From contig CALIJE010000127.1 in the NCBI GenBank assembly GCA_938017825.1, forward strand, positions 1 through 32,618: DNA of 32,618 bases. Direction: 5' to 3'. This document shows positions 6,723 through 15,059 of the stretch, piece by piece (within the stretch, counting starts at the first letter, position 1; the number at the start of each line of letters is the position of its first letter). Source of the stretch: an uncultured Flavobacteriaceae bacterium. Its GTDB lineage: Bacteria; Bacteroidota; Bacteroidia; Flavobacteriales; Flavobacteriaceae. Made by a program: the position numbers and the translations under genes. Under the pieces are notes generated by a model. That model worked only from the letters and a program-made list of their open reading frames with translations, did no database searches and was not told the origin of the DNA.

Positions 6723-9062
6723 ATGAAAAAAGCGATACTAGTATTGCTGGGTTTTATTATTTTGATGGCCTGTGCTAAAGATGACGAACCCAAACCAAAT
6801 ACACCCACCGTACCTGAGTCGACCGAAGATCCAGTTCCTGAGTTAGAAAACCCAAAAATTGCTGATAATGTAGTAGTAATTTTGGATGACACTTCCGATT
6901 TGGTCAGCAGTGAAACGGATATCGAAAATGGCATTTACATTATTGAATATACTGGTGATGTGGCGACGGTCGCTGTAAATGATATCATTGTCGGTGACGA
7001 GGAAGATGGGTTCTTGCGCAAAGTAAATTCGGTTTCGTTAAGCGGTAATACACAAACTATGGAAACCGAGCAAGCTGCTTTGGATCAAGTTTTCGAGAAT
7101 GCCGATTTGTCTTTCAATTTGGATTTGGCAAATTTAGAGGAAGTGACCAACAAAGGGTATCAAATTACTTCTAGCGAACTGATATTTGATTATGTCGCCA
7201 AGGGTATAACTATAGATAAAACGAATACATTTAGTTTTAATATGGATGCCGTTTCCTTATCCTCAGGAGGCTTAAGCTTTACCGTAAGTGGAAACGCAAA
7301 ATTTAATCCTAATTTCAATTTTGACGCTGAAATACGAGGTTTTAGTGTAAAATCGGTGGTTTTCGAGGCCGACAATGCAGAGCTGAGTCTTGGCGCGGGC
7401 TATGAGCTTGGTGCCGGGGCAAGCGTTAGTGTCACCAATGATGTTCGATTGGTTCGCCTACGAAAACGCTTCACTTTTGTAGTGGGTACGGTTCCTGTAG
7501 TGGTTACTGCCGACGTACGTCTAAATGCCTCCCTCAATACCACCCTGGATGCTACATTTACGGCCTCAGGGAGTTATACGAAAACCTATACGGTAGATAC
7601 CGGGGTGAATTTTGATAATGGACAATGGACGGGACGCTTCAATACAGGGGAGTCTACGAGCATAGATCCATTAAGCTATAATTCAGCAGTAAATCTCACC
7701 GAGACTTTGGCGATTACGCCCAACGTACAGGTAAAATTTTATGGAGTAGTGGCGCCTTATGTTGAGCCTGAAATGTTCGCCAAATATGAAATGAGTTTGA
7801 ACGCAAATGGTGATGACTGGGATTCTTCTTTTGGAGTTGGACTTAATTTGACTATGGGCGTGAAAGCTGTCATCTTTGGAAGATCTTTATTTGATTTTGC
7901 AAGAACGGGAACCTTTGCCAAATCCCTATGGGATGCCCCAAAGACTTTAGAAATCGTTTCAGGAAACGAACAAGAAGGGGACGAGGAAGAGCCGTTAGAG
8001 GAGCCTTTGCGACTTAAGGTTCTCGATAATCTTGGCAATCCCATTAAACTGGCCCCAGTGCATATTGAACTGGTCACAGAAAGCGGAGAACCCAGTAGTA
8101 GCGGTTCTATAGACATTGAGGTGGTCGATACCAACGAAGAAGGTATTGCGGAGTTTATATGGACACTTGGTAAAGCCTCTGATGAGGAAGGCACCAAGCG
8201 TTTCGCTAAGGTAACTATTAGAGATAGCAAGGCCGAAGATATAGGTGAACCGCTTCAACTCGAGGCAGAAATCAACAGTAAAATATTAAAAATAGTCTCA
8301 GGTACTGATCAAAAAGCTGACGAAGAAACCGCATTACCGTCACCTTTAGTGGTTCAAGTTACCAATAGCAAGGATGAACCGCTTGCCGATGAGGAAGTTT
8401 TTATGGAACTGATTACAGAAGCTGGAGGCCCGAGTTCGAGCGGATCGATCGATCCGACCAGTGCCTTAACCGATGCCCAAGGGATGGCTCAGTTCAACTG
8501 GACGTTAGGCAAGCAAGACGATGAGGAGGGCAACAAAAGGTTTGCCGAAGCGACCATAAAGGATGAGGAGGGTAATGAAATTGAACAGGATGAGCCGGTA
8601 ATTTTTGAGGCCGAGATTAACCCAACTACAGGATGTGGTAGTTTCGTAGATCTTTCCCTATTTAATCCTACACAATGTGGTGAGGTGGTGTCAATTAACA
8701 CTGTTTTGGTGAGCGCAGTACAAACCACTGCTGAGGACTGTGCCGCCGGTGCATGCAGTTTTGGTGATTTTAATGGCGGAATCGGGGCCTTCCCTGCTAG
8801 GATATTATTCGATATTGGAAGCTTTCAGGATTTGACCGCAACCGAAATTCTTCTCAAGTATACCGATTTCTGTGGGAATGGTTGCACTAAAGCATTCGTT
8901 TACGATGAGAATAATGTTTTGTTGGCTTCTATGGAAAATTCAGTGGTAGGGGAAGAGGCAGAGTTCAAATTCACCGATCCTACTGTTTTGGAACAAGCCA
9001 GATTTGTGGCTTTTTCATCTTGTGAGGGAGCCTTGACCTGTTTTGATATGACTTTTGAATAA
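6723..9062 (+). CDS. Large surface lipoprotein with two tandem Ig-like repeats
   Basis: This 779-residue protein has a lipoprotein signal peptide with the lipobox LMAC (C17), followed by AKDDE, which matches the acidic lipoprotein export signal of Flavobacteriia and predicts surface exposure. A Pro/Glu-rich linker follows at about 20-50. Residues about 60-405 form a long beta-rich region that I do not recognise. Two tandem repeats of about 110 residues start at about 409 (LEIVSG) and 522 (LKIVSG). They share PSSSGSID and the block WTLGK..DEEG.KRFA, and resemble invasin/Big-1 type Ig folds. The C-terminal domain, from about 638 on, is unusually rich in cysteine (CGS, DCAAGAC, DFCGNGC, SSCEGALTC), suggesting disulfides. 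The likely role is adhesion or ligand binding outside the cell. It is a single gene with its own terminator. Confidence 0.8.
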   Translation: MKKAILVLLGFIILMACAKDDEPKPNTPTVPESTEDPVPELENPKIADNVVVILDDTSDLVSSETDIENGIYIIEYTGDVATVAVNDIIVGDEEDGFLRKVNSVSLSGNTQTMETEQAALDQVFENADLSFNLDLANLEEVTNKGYQITSSELIFDYVAKGITIDKTNTFSFNMDAVSLSSGGLSFTVSGNAKFNPNFNFDAEIRGFSVKSVVFEADNAELSLGAGYELGAGASVSVTNDVRLVRLRKRFTFVVGTVPVVVTADVRLNASLNTTLDATFTASGSYTKTYTVDTGVNFDNGQWTGRFNTGESTSIDPLSYNSAVNLTETLAITPNVQVKFYGVVAPYVEPEMFAKYEMSLNANGDDWDSSFGVGLNLTMGVKAVIFGRSLFDFARTGTFAKSLWDAPKTLEIVSGNEQEGDEEEPLEEPLRLKVLDNLGNPIKLAPVHIELVTESGEPSSSGSIDIEVVDTNEEGIAEFIWTLGKASDEEGTKRFAKVTIRDSKAEDIGEPLQLEAEINSKILKIVSGTDQKADEETALPSPLVVQVTNSKDEPLADEEVFMELITEAGGPSSSGSIDPTSALTDAQGMAQFNWTLGKQDDEEGNKRFAEATIKDEEGNEIEQDEPVIFEAEINPTTGCGSFVDLSLFNPTQCGEVVSINTVLVSAVQTTAEDCAAGACSFGDFNGGIGAFPARILFDIGSFQDLTATEILLKYTDFCGNGCTKAFVYDENNVLLASMENSVVGEEAEFKFTDPTVLEQARFVAFSSCEGALTCFDMTFE

Positions 9063-9122
9063 AAAGGAACACTAAATCAGTGATGAAAATTTACCGGTCA
9101 AATCAAGTATTTAGTTGATATC

Positions 9123-9156
9123 ATGGCCTTCTAAGTATGCTTAGAAGGCCATTTTT
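9123..9156 (+). terminator. Intrinsic terminator after the Ig-repeat lipoprotein
   Basis: A perfect 13-bp stem, ATGGCCTTCTAAG (9123-9135) with CTTAGAAGGCCAT (9140-9152), closes a 4-base loop and runs into TTTTT. It separates the lipoprotein gene from the regulator gene. Confidence 0.9.
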
Positions 9157-9161
9157 CCATT

Positions 9162-9203
9162 TAATTTTGTACATTCCCGAACTAATTCTTAAGTAGTATA
9201 CTT
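9162..9203 (+). promoter_or_regulatory. Promoter and possible autoregulatory palindrome of the GntR-type gene
   Basis: TAATTTTG at 9162-9169 fits the -7 consensus, with no clear -33 element. Between it and the ATG, AAGTA-GTA-TACTT (9191-9203) contains the perfect 8-bp palindrome AGTATACT at 9195-9202. Short AT-rich dyads of this kind are typical GntR-family operators, so autoregulation is possible. Confidence 0.35.
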
Positions 9204-9206
9204 TCT

Positions 9207-10220
9207 ATGTCCTTATTGGATAAAATCAATGACCTTAGACAGGTAAATACCCTATCAAAACACGAGCAACTGGTACATGGCATTATAGAAGCCATAGATT
9301 CTGGTGTTCTTACTGTTGGGGATCAATTACCATCGATCAACAAAATGGTCGCCGATCTCGGCTTCGCCAGAAAGACCATTGTGAAAGCCTATGAAGAGTT
9401 GAAAGAACGCGGCCTGGTCGAGTCTAAGAAATTGAAGGGGTATTATATCATAAGCCAAGAAACCAAGGTCACTTTGAAAGTGGCCTTGCTAATGTATTCG
9501 TTTCATCGATTTCAAGAAGAATTCTACAATACGTTTCGAAAAGAACTTGGCAAACGTTTTCAAATCGATGTGTTTTTTCATCACAATAACCTCAGCATTT
9601 TTGATACCATATTTGCGAACATCAGAGGTAAATATGGGATGTATGTGGTTGCACCTATTCCCGACCAGTCGATTAGGCCCCTTTTGGAAAGTATTAGTCC
9701 TAAAAAATTATTGGTGATCGATAGGTACTTGGAGCTAGACCCTGAATATTCATTTATTTCCCAAGAATTCGAAGAGACCACTTATCAAAAATTGGTTGAG
9801 CTACTACCGGCAATTCGAAAGTATAAAAAGTTGATATTGTTTTTTACCGAAGCAAGCGATTACCCGGTCGGCATCAAAAACGCATATGAAAGATTTCTAT
9901 CCGATTATGAGATCGATGGAAAAGTAGAGAAAAAATACAAACCCGATTCAGTTAAAAAGGGAACATTGTACTTTTTTATCAGTGATACGTTTCTTTGGGA
10001 AGTATTGCGCGATTGTCGTAACAACGAATATCGCATTGGTAAGGAAGTAGGTATACTTTCCCATAATGATCATGTGGTCAAGGAAATCGTATTTGGAGGA
10101 ATTACTACTATTTCCACTGATTTTAAGGATATGGCCAAAAAAGCTGCAAGCCATATTAAAGAGCAGGAACTCACCCAAGTGTTCATGCCCATTAATTTGA
10201 TAAAACGTCATTCTTTATAG
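9207..10220 (+). CDS. GntR-type transcriptional regulator with LacI-like effector domain
   Basis: This 337-residue protein begins with a GntR winged helix-turn-helix at about 20-90 (GDQLPSINKMVADLGFARKT, then VKAYEELKERGLVES). A periplasmic-binding-protein-like effector domain follows from about 95 on, with segments such as GMYVVAPIPDQS, LLVIDRYLE and VGILSHNDHVVKEIVFGGITTIST that match LacI/PBP1 folds. Proteins of this type in Bacteroidota sense a sugar or sugar derivative and control the adjacent utilisation genes. Here the gene converges on the haloperoxidase-like gene, and the two stop ends overlap by 13 bp. It is the only transcription factor inside the locus, so it is the natural candidate to bind the paired 18-bp sites at 23443-23460 and 23810-23827. 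That link is inference. Confidence 0.88.
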   Translation: MSLLDKINDLRQVNTLSKHEQLVHGIIEAIDSGVLTVGDQLPSINKMVADLGFARKTIVKAYEELKERGLVESKKLKGYYIISQETKVTLKVALLMYSFHRFQEEFYNTFRKELGKRFQIDVFFHHNNLSIFDTIFANIRGKYGMYVVAPIPDQSIRPLLESISPKKLLVIDRYLELDPEYSFISQEFEETTYQKLVELLPAIRKYKKLILFFTEASDYPVGIKNAYERFLSDYEIDGKVEKKYKPDSVKKGTLYFFISDTFLWEVLRDCRNNEYRIGKEVGILSHNDHVVKEIVFGGITTISTDFKDMAKKAASHIKEQELTQVFMPINLIKRHSL

Positions 10221-11557
10221 GCGACAGTAGTATTGTGGAGCCTAATTTTATCTAATACATGCTGCCCAACTTGTTTTCCCTGAACCACGCCAAGTTCAAT
10301 TGCGGGCCGATAGTGGATTCCACCATAGAGCCTACTGATAGCAGCTTCTTCAGAGGCTTGTATAAAGGAACTGAAACTGCGTTCTGGCAGTCCGTATGGG
10401 ACTTCCGTGGCATCAATAAAATGATAATCATCTCCAAAGAAATGTGTAAGTACGGTAGCAGCTGCGTTCGAAGCCACACTGTGTCCGGAGGTATGTTCTG
10501 GAAACGCAGGGGTCTGTAAAATGGGCATCCATTCTGGGTCAATATATGTATTGATGTAGGTTTCTGGTCGGGTGAGGGTGCTTTTATATTTTTGATCCCA
10601 ACAACTTATAAAACCGTCTGCCAAGGCAATACTGGTCAATGCTAGGGTTTCGGCAGCTTTAACCACACCGGCATTTTCCTGTTCCAGTACTTGTGCGGCA
10701 ATATGGATCCAATGCCCACCGGGGGAAATTTGCTGTTGAAAATACATTACATGCCCTTTGGTCGTTGAGATATTAGGATTACAATCCCAGAATTTTGCGA
10801 TTTCTACCTGACTTGAATCGAGTTGTTTTACGGTTTCGTAGACTTCCAGGGCCTCTGCATAAAACTGTGAATTTTCATTCTCATCAAATGCTGTTGGTAA
10901 GCCTGGATCATACTGCCCTGCAGAGCTCAAGGTGAACGGGCGCAAGGTGTTCCAATGTGGCTCGATCGCTTCCATATAATCAGGAGGAGTTGGGCGCCAC
11001 CGACCCGGGTCGTCAGAAACACTATATCTGGGTAAGGCCGTTCTTCTAAGGTACCCATCTTTGGAAGCCCAGGAGAGCACGGCTCTGGCTATGTCTTCGC
11101 CAAAAGCAACGGAGTTTGCATAGATTTCCTCATCAATACCGATGTCTTGTACTTCTTGTAGAACTTTTTCTTCTATTGCGGCTACCTTTTCCAAATCGAA
11201 CACAAGTGCTTCCCCCACATTCGTAAAAGCCACCATAGACACCAAGGGATAATAGTATTTTTTGTTTTCGTCAGGTAAGGGGAGCACTTTTAATCCGTTT
11301 AATTGACCCGCCAAGGAGATTTTGGTGGAGTCCATAAATCGGATACCCTCATAGGCTGCAATGTTAGGATAGGCATATATTCTACTCGCTACCGGAGGGG
11401 TAAAAATATCTGATACAATAACATTGGTCAGGGCCCTGTTAAAACGCGACAGACTGTTTTCAAAATACACATCGAGATTTTGCTGTTCATGTTTGGTTGA
11501 GCAGGCGGTTACTAGTAGTAGGAGAACAATCCCACTAGTTAGTGGACTTACTCTCAT
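10208..11557 (-). CDS. PAP2 / vanadium-dependent haloperoxidase-type lipoprotein
   Basis: The protein has 449 residues from this start. The signal peptide ends in the lipobox LVTAC (C19). All vanadate/phosphate-binding residues of the VHPO-PAP2 superfamily are visible with correct spacing: K323-x6-R330 in KYKSTLTRP, S357-G358-H359 in HTSGHSVAS, and R409-x5-H415 in SRLYGGIHYRP. It is thus probably an active vanadium haloperoxidase or an acid phosphatase of that fold; sequence alone does not separate the two. The lipid anchor places it in the envelope, probably the outer membrane. It is the last gene of the susCD/FG-GAP operon, overlapping the preceding stop by 23 bp. An upstream in-frame ATG at 11584 would raise the overlap to 50 bp. 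The 3' end overlaps the convergent regulator gene. Confidence 0.85.
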   Translation of the reverse strand: MRVSPLTSGIVLLLLVTACSTKHEQQNLDVYFENSLSRFNRALTNVIVSDIFTPPVASRIYAYPNIAAYEGIRFMDSTKISLAGQLNGLKVLPLPDENKKYYYPLVSMVAFTNVGEALVFDLEKVAAIEEKVLQEVQDIGIDEEIYANSVAFGEDIARAVLSWASKDGYLRRTALPRYSVSDDPGRWRPTPPDYMEAIEPHWNTLRPFTLSSAGQYDPGLPTAFDENENSQFYAEALEVYETVKQLDSSQVEIAKFWDCNPNISTTKGHVMYFQQQISPGGHWIHIAAQVLEQENAGVVKAAETLALTSIALADGFISCWDQKYKSTLTRPETYINTYIDPEWMPILQTPAFPEHTSGHSVASNAAATVLTHFFGDDYHFIDATEVPYGLPERSFSSFIQASEEAAISRLYGGIHYRPAIELGVVQGKQVGQHVLDKIRLHNTTVAYKE

Positions 11558-14500
11558 AAATAGTCTTTGACAATCCTTCAACATCGGTAATTTTTATTTC
11601 TTTGATATGAACATTTGGCACAATGGTTCTCGAGCTTCCCGAAAGATAACCCGATCCATAATACGACTCTACCCGATAACGTCCTCCATTTTTAAGGATG
11701 ACCTCTGCGTATTGAGCATTTTGGGCAATAGTAACTGGCTCGAATTTTTGCATTGGCGACGCACTACTAAACAGTCTTGTACGACCATTGCTATTATTTG
11801 CAATAATCAGTGGTTTGCCAGCTACACCTTGCAGAACTGCAAGTCCACTGGCATCACCATCATTAAAGAACCCACTTTCTTCAAGAGGTACCACGGTAAA
11901 CTCGCCATTGCCGTTCCCCTTTAACAAGGCACCCTTAAAAGCATCGTAACGTCCCGTGGCCGCTTCCGTTGCATAGGAATTTCCGGTAAGAAGGGCATCT
12001 AAATGACCATCTTGGTCTACATCTACAATTGAGATGCCTTCAACAGGAGCAATTTGCGCGCTCATCGGTAAATCCTTTAATCTGAATGTACCGTCACCTA
12101 AATTTTCAAGATAACTACTGGCAAAATTATGACTTTTTACCACAAGAGCGTCTTCTAGTTCTTCTGGTAGAAACGACTTTTCGAAAGAGGCTTCCGCGTA
12201 GGATTCATAGGTCTTAAAACGCCCTCTCATCGCATTGATTTGACCTATTAATTCATCTCGGCCATGGGCCAAATGATTTTCTCCTTCGATATAGTAACAC
12301 ATAACAGGATCAAGATTACCGTCCTTGTCAAAGTCATTGGCGTAAATGCAAAGAGGTTCGTCTGCTGATGCGCGGTACTTGGTATTATACCCTAAATTTC
12401 CAAGAAGGTAATCGATATCTCCATCTTGGTCAAAATCAGCACCGTTAATACTGTTCCACCAGCCTTCAGTTTTGGTAAGACCTGTATTATTTTGTTTGCT
12501 CAGAATCCCCTGGTCATTATGAAAGAACGTAATGGGCATAAATTCACCTACCACGATTAAATCTGTCCACCCGTCATTGTCATAATCCGTCCAAAGTGCG
12601 GAGGTAACCATGCCCAATTGGTCAAAACCATCTACTTCAGCGCTTGTATCTTTAAAAGTCAGTTCGACCGTATTCTTTTCAGTCTTATTTCTCAAGAGAT
12701 AGCTGCGCACCGGTAGGGGATAATTTCCAGGATTCACGCGACCACCTACGAAAAGGTCTAGATCACCATCTTTATCGAAGTCTGCCGCAGCAACCGCAGA
12801 CCCGCTCACATTTATTTTTGGTAGTGCCTGGGATAATTCAAAATTGCCCGAAGCATTGTTTAGGTACAATCTATCTTGATAGTTTCCTGTGCGTGTTACT
12901 CCACCACTTACGACATAAAGGTCTAAATCGTTATCACCATCTGCATCAAAGAAAAGCGCCCCCATATCTTCATATTCACTGTCAAAATCCTGGGTGGAAG
13001 TCACAAATGAACCATCGGTTTGTTGTATATGTAGTTTGCCAGTTTGGCCACTTGCCCCGCCAACAAAAAAGTCTTCCAGGCCATCGCCATTAATATCGCC
13101 TACCGCTATACCGGAACCATTTCGTGAATGCATATGCGGTAGAATGGGTTGCAGTTTAAAGTCTACCATATCATCCTCTATATGCGTATAGCTTACATTT
13201 AAACTATCAGTTACATCTGTCAACAATGTACTTCTGGCCGATTGACTCTTTGCTGTTGTAGCTTGTGCTCCAGATTGCTCAAGGACCAACAATTGATTTG
13301 CCTTTTGCTGTACTAGGGATTGAGTTGAGCCGTCTGGCCATTCGATTTCGATGGTATCAATAATTGAATCGCTGGCAACGCCAAAATGTACTATGGGATC
13401 TACACTTGATTCATAGCCTCGGCTTAAAAAATGTTGATAATACTGGCTCGTGGTAGCTGTAGCGATTTTAATTTTTGCGCCTATGCCTTGCAGGTTTCCC
13501 TTTTTCCCTATTAGTTTTATTCTTAGGAAATTGGCTTTGGCCATTTTCTCACTTTGATTCTCATAAACGAAAGCTGGCCGGTCGACATTATTGACCAAAA
13601 GATCTAGATCGCCGTCATTATCCAAATCCGCATAAGCAGCCCCATTAGAGCAGCTCTTTTCGGTAAATCCCCAGTTTGTAGATGTCTTTTCGAAGACGGC
13701 GCCTCCAGTATTTCGAAAAGCGTAGTTCACCAAATCGGCTTTAGGAAGTGCTTTGATCGAATTCTTTTTCTGCTCTATTTTGGCTTCCATTGTACCTAAT
13801 GGATTGTCATAGATGCCTTGATAATGAATGTAATCTAGATTGCCAAGATCTCGTAAAAAGCCATTGGTTACATAGAGGTCTTTATGACCATCATTGTCAT
13901 AATCGGCAAGTAGGGGACTCCAACTCCAGTCGGTACTGCTTATGCCGGCCAAAAAGCCGACCTCGCCAAACGTGTCCATTCCTTGATTGAGTTGCAAGGT
14001 ATTTCTACTGTACTGGGCATTATAACCAGCATTGAGCATCAGTTGAAAGCGATCGTATCCTGTAGAGGAAATGATTAGTTTTTGTCGTCTATTGTCCTCG
14101 GGCCTCATATCTAGGACCAAGATTTCAGGCATACCATTGTTGTCGATATCGGCGAGGTCATTGCCCATTCCTGCATAGGAGGTATGCTTTATACGCTCGG
14201 TAATTTCATCTTTGAAGGTGCCATCTTTTTGATTGATGTACAGAATATCATTACCAATAAAATCATTGGAGATGTAGATATCTGGCCATGAATCATCATT
14301 GATGTCAGAGATACCTACCCCTAATCCGTATCCCTCTACCAGCACCCCAGCGTCTGGCGATACATCGGTAAATTTACCATTTCCGTCATTTTGGTATAAG
14401 CGATCATTGCTTATTGAACTACCATCGAGCACCCTGGGCTGGCTTATGTTTACTTTGTATTCGTAGGCTGCAGGGTTGACCAAGAGGTACATGTCTAGGT

Positions 14501-15059
14501 CATCGTCCTTATCATAGTCAAAAAAAGCGGCCTGCATGCTCTGTCGAGTATCTGCAAGGCCATATTCAGCTGCTTTTTCGGTAAAGGTAATTTCTCCCGA
14601 AGCAGCGGAAGGTCCGTTATTGATAAAGAGCATATTCGCTCTTTCCGAAAGTTCTGCTCCACCCGATACACAAACGTATATGTCTAACAAACCATCCTGG
14701 TTAATATCTACCATGGTAGCTCCTGTTCCCCATCTGTTGTTCTCGACGCCAGATGTTTTGGTGATATCCTCAAATTTGAAATTCCCCAAATTACGGTACA
14801 ATTTACCCGAGACCATATTGCCACTAAAATAAACGTCTGCCAAACCATCATTGTCTATATCCCCAACGGCCACTCCTGCCCCGGTATAAACATTCATATA
14901 GTCAAAAACGTTGATGGTATCGTTCTCTTGGATGTAGTTTTGAAAATCTATTCCCGTCTGCGCACGATTCAAGGCCCGAAAAAGGGATCCCTCTTTTTGA
15001 CTGCACGAGAGGCCCAAAAGTACCACGAGAATTACGATGTATGGTTTGAAGCTTTTCAT
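11535..15059 (-). CDS. FG-GAP/VCBS repeat lipoprotein with ASPIC/UnbV domain (second copy)
   Basis: This 1174-residue lipoprotein has the lipobox LGLSC (C19). Most of it is FG-GAP/VCBS-type propeller repeats with calcium-binding D-x-D-x-DG loops, such as VAVGDIDNDGLADVYFSG, AYADLDNDGDLDLLVNN and AAADFDKDGDLDLFVGG. A central ASPIC/UnbV domain lies at about 505-595, including HFLSRGYESSVDPIVHFGV and IEWPDGSTQSL. A second run of propeller repeats follows, and the tail has YYGSGYLSGSSRTI. Such proteins recur behind SusC/SusD pairs in Bacteroidota; a role in binding or processing glycan at the surface is inferred. The start overlaps the stop of its paralogue by four bases (ATGA), implying coupled translation. 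It is nearly the same length as the upstream copy and clearly a tandem duplicate, but well diverged. Confidence 0.88.
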   Translation of the reverse strand: MKSFKPYIVILVVLLGLSCSQKEGSLFRALNRAQTGIDFQNYIQENDTINVFDYMNVYTGAGVAVGDIDNDGLADVYFSGNMVSGKLYRNLGNFKFEDITKTSGVENNRWGTGATMVDINQDGLLDIYVCVSGGAELSERANMLFINNGPSAASGEITFTEKAAEYGLADTRQSMQAAFFDYDKDDDLDMYLLVNPAAYEYKVNISQPRVLDGSSISNDRLYQNDGNGKFTDVSPDAGVLVEGYGLGVGISDINDDSWPDIYISNDFIGNDILYINQKDGTFKDEITERIKHTSYAGMGNDLADIDNNGMPEILVLDMRPEDNRRQKLIISSTGYDRFQLMLNAGYNAQYSRNTLQLNQGMDTFGEVGFLAGISSTDWSWSPLLADYDNDGHKDLYVTNGFLRDLGNLDYIHYQGIYDNPLGTMEAKIEQKKNSIKALPKADLVNYAFRNTGGAVFEKTSTNWGFTEKSCSNGAAYADLDNDGDLDLLVNNVDRPAFVYENQSEKMAKANFLRIKLIGKKGNLQGIGAKIKIATATTSQYYQHFLSRGYESSVDPIVHFGVASDSIIDTIEIEWPDGSTQSLVQQKANQLLVLEQSGAQATTAKSQSARSTLLTDVTDSLNVSYTHIEDDMVDFKLQPILPHMHSRNGSGIAVGDINGDGLEDFFVGGASGQTGKLHIQQTDGSFVTSTQDFDSEYEDMGALFFDADGDNDLDLYVVSGGVTRTGNYQDRLYLNNASGNFELSQALPKINVSGSAVAAADFDKDGDLDLFVGGRVNPGNYPLPVRSYLLRNKTEKNTVELTFKDTSAEVDGFDQLGMVTSALWTDYDNDGWTDLIVVGEFMPITFFHNDQGILSKQNNTGLTKTEGWWNSINGADFDQDGDIDYLLGNLGYNTKYRASADEPLCIYANDFDKDGNLDPVMCYYIEGENHLAHGRDELIGQINAMRGRFKTYESYAEASFEKSFLPEELEDALVVKSHNFASSYLENLGDGTFRLKDLPMSAQIAPVEGISIVDVDQDGHLDALLTGNSYATEAATGRYDAFKGALLKGNGNGEFTVVPLEESGFFNDGDASGLAVLQGVAGKPLIIANNSNGRTRLFSSASPMQKFEPVTIAQNAQYAEVILKNGGRYRVESYYGSGYLSGSSRTIVPNVHIKEIKITDVEGLSKTIYESKSTN

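Noticed and set aside
12818..13093. Plus-strand open frames inside the FG-GAP genes
   Set aside because: They lie wholly within well-supported minus-strand genes, and their translations are low-complexity shadows of the D-x-D-x-DG repeats.
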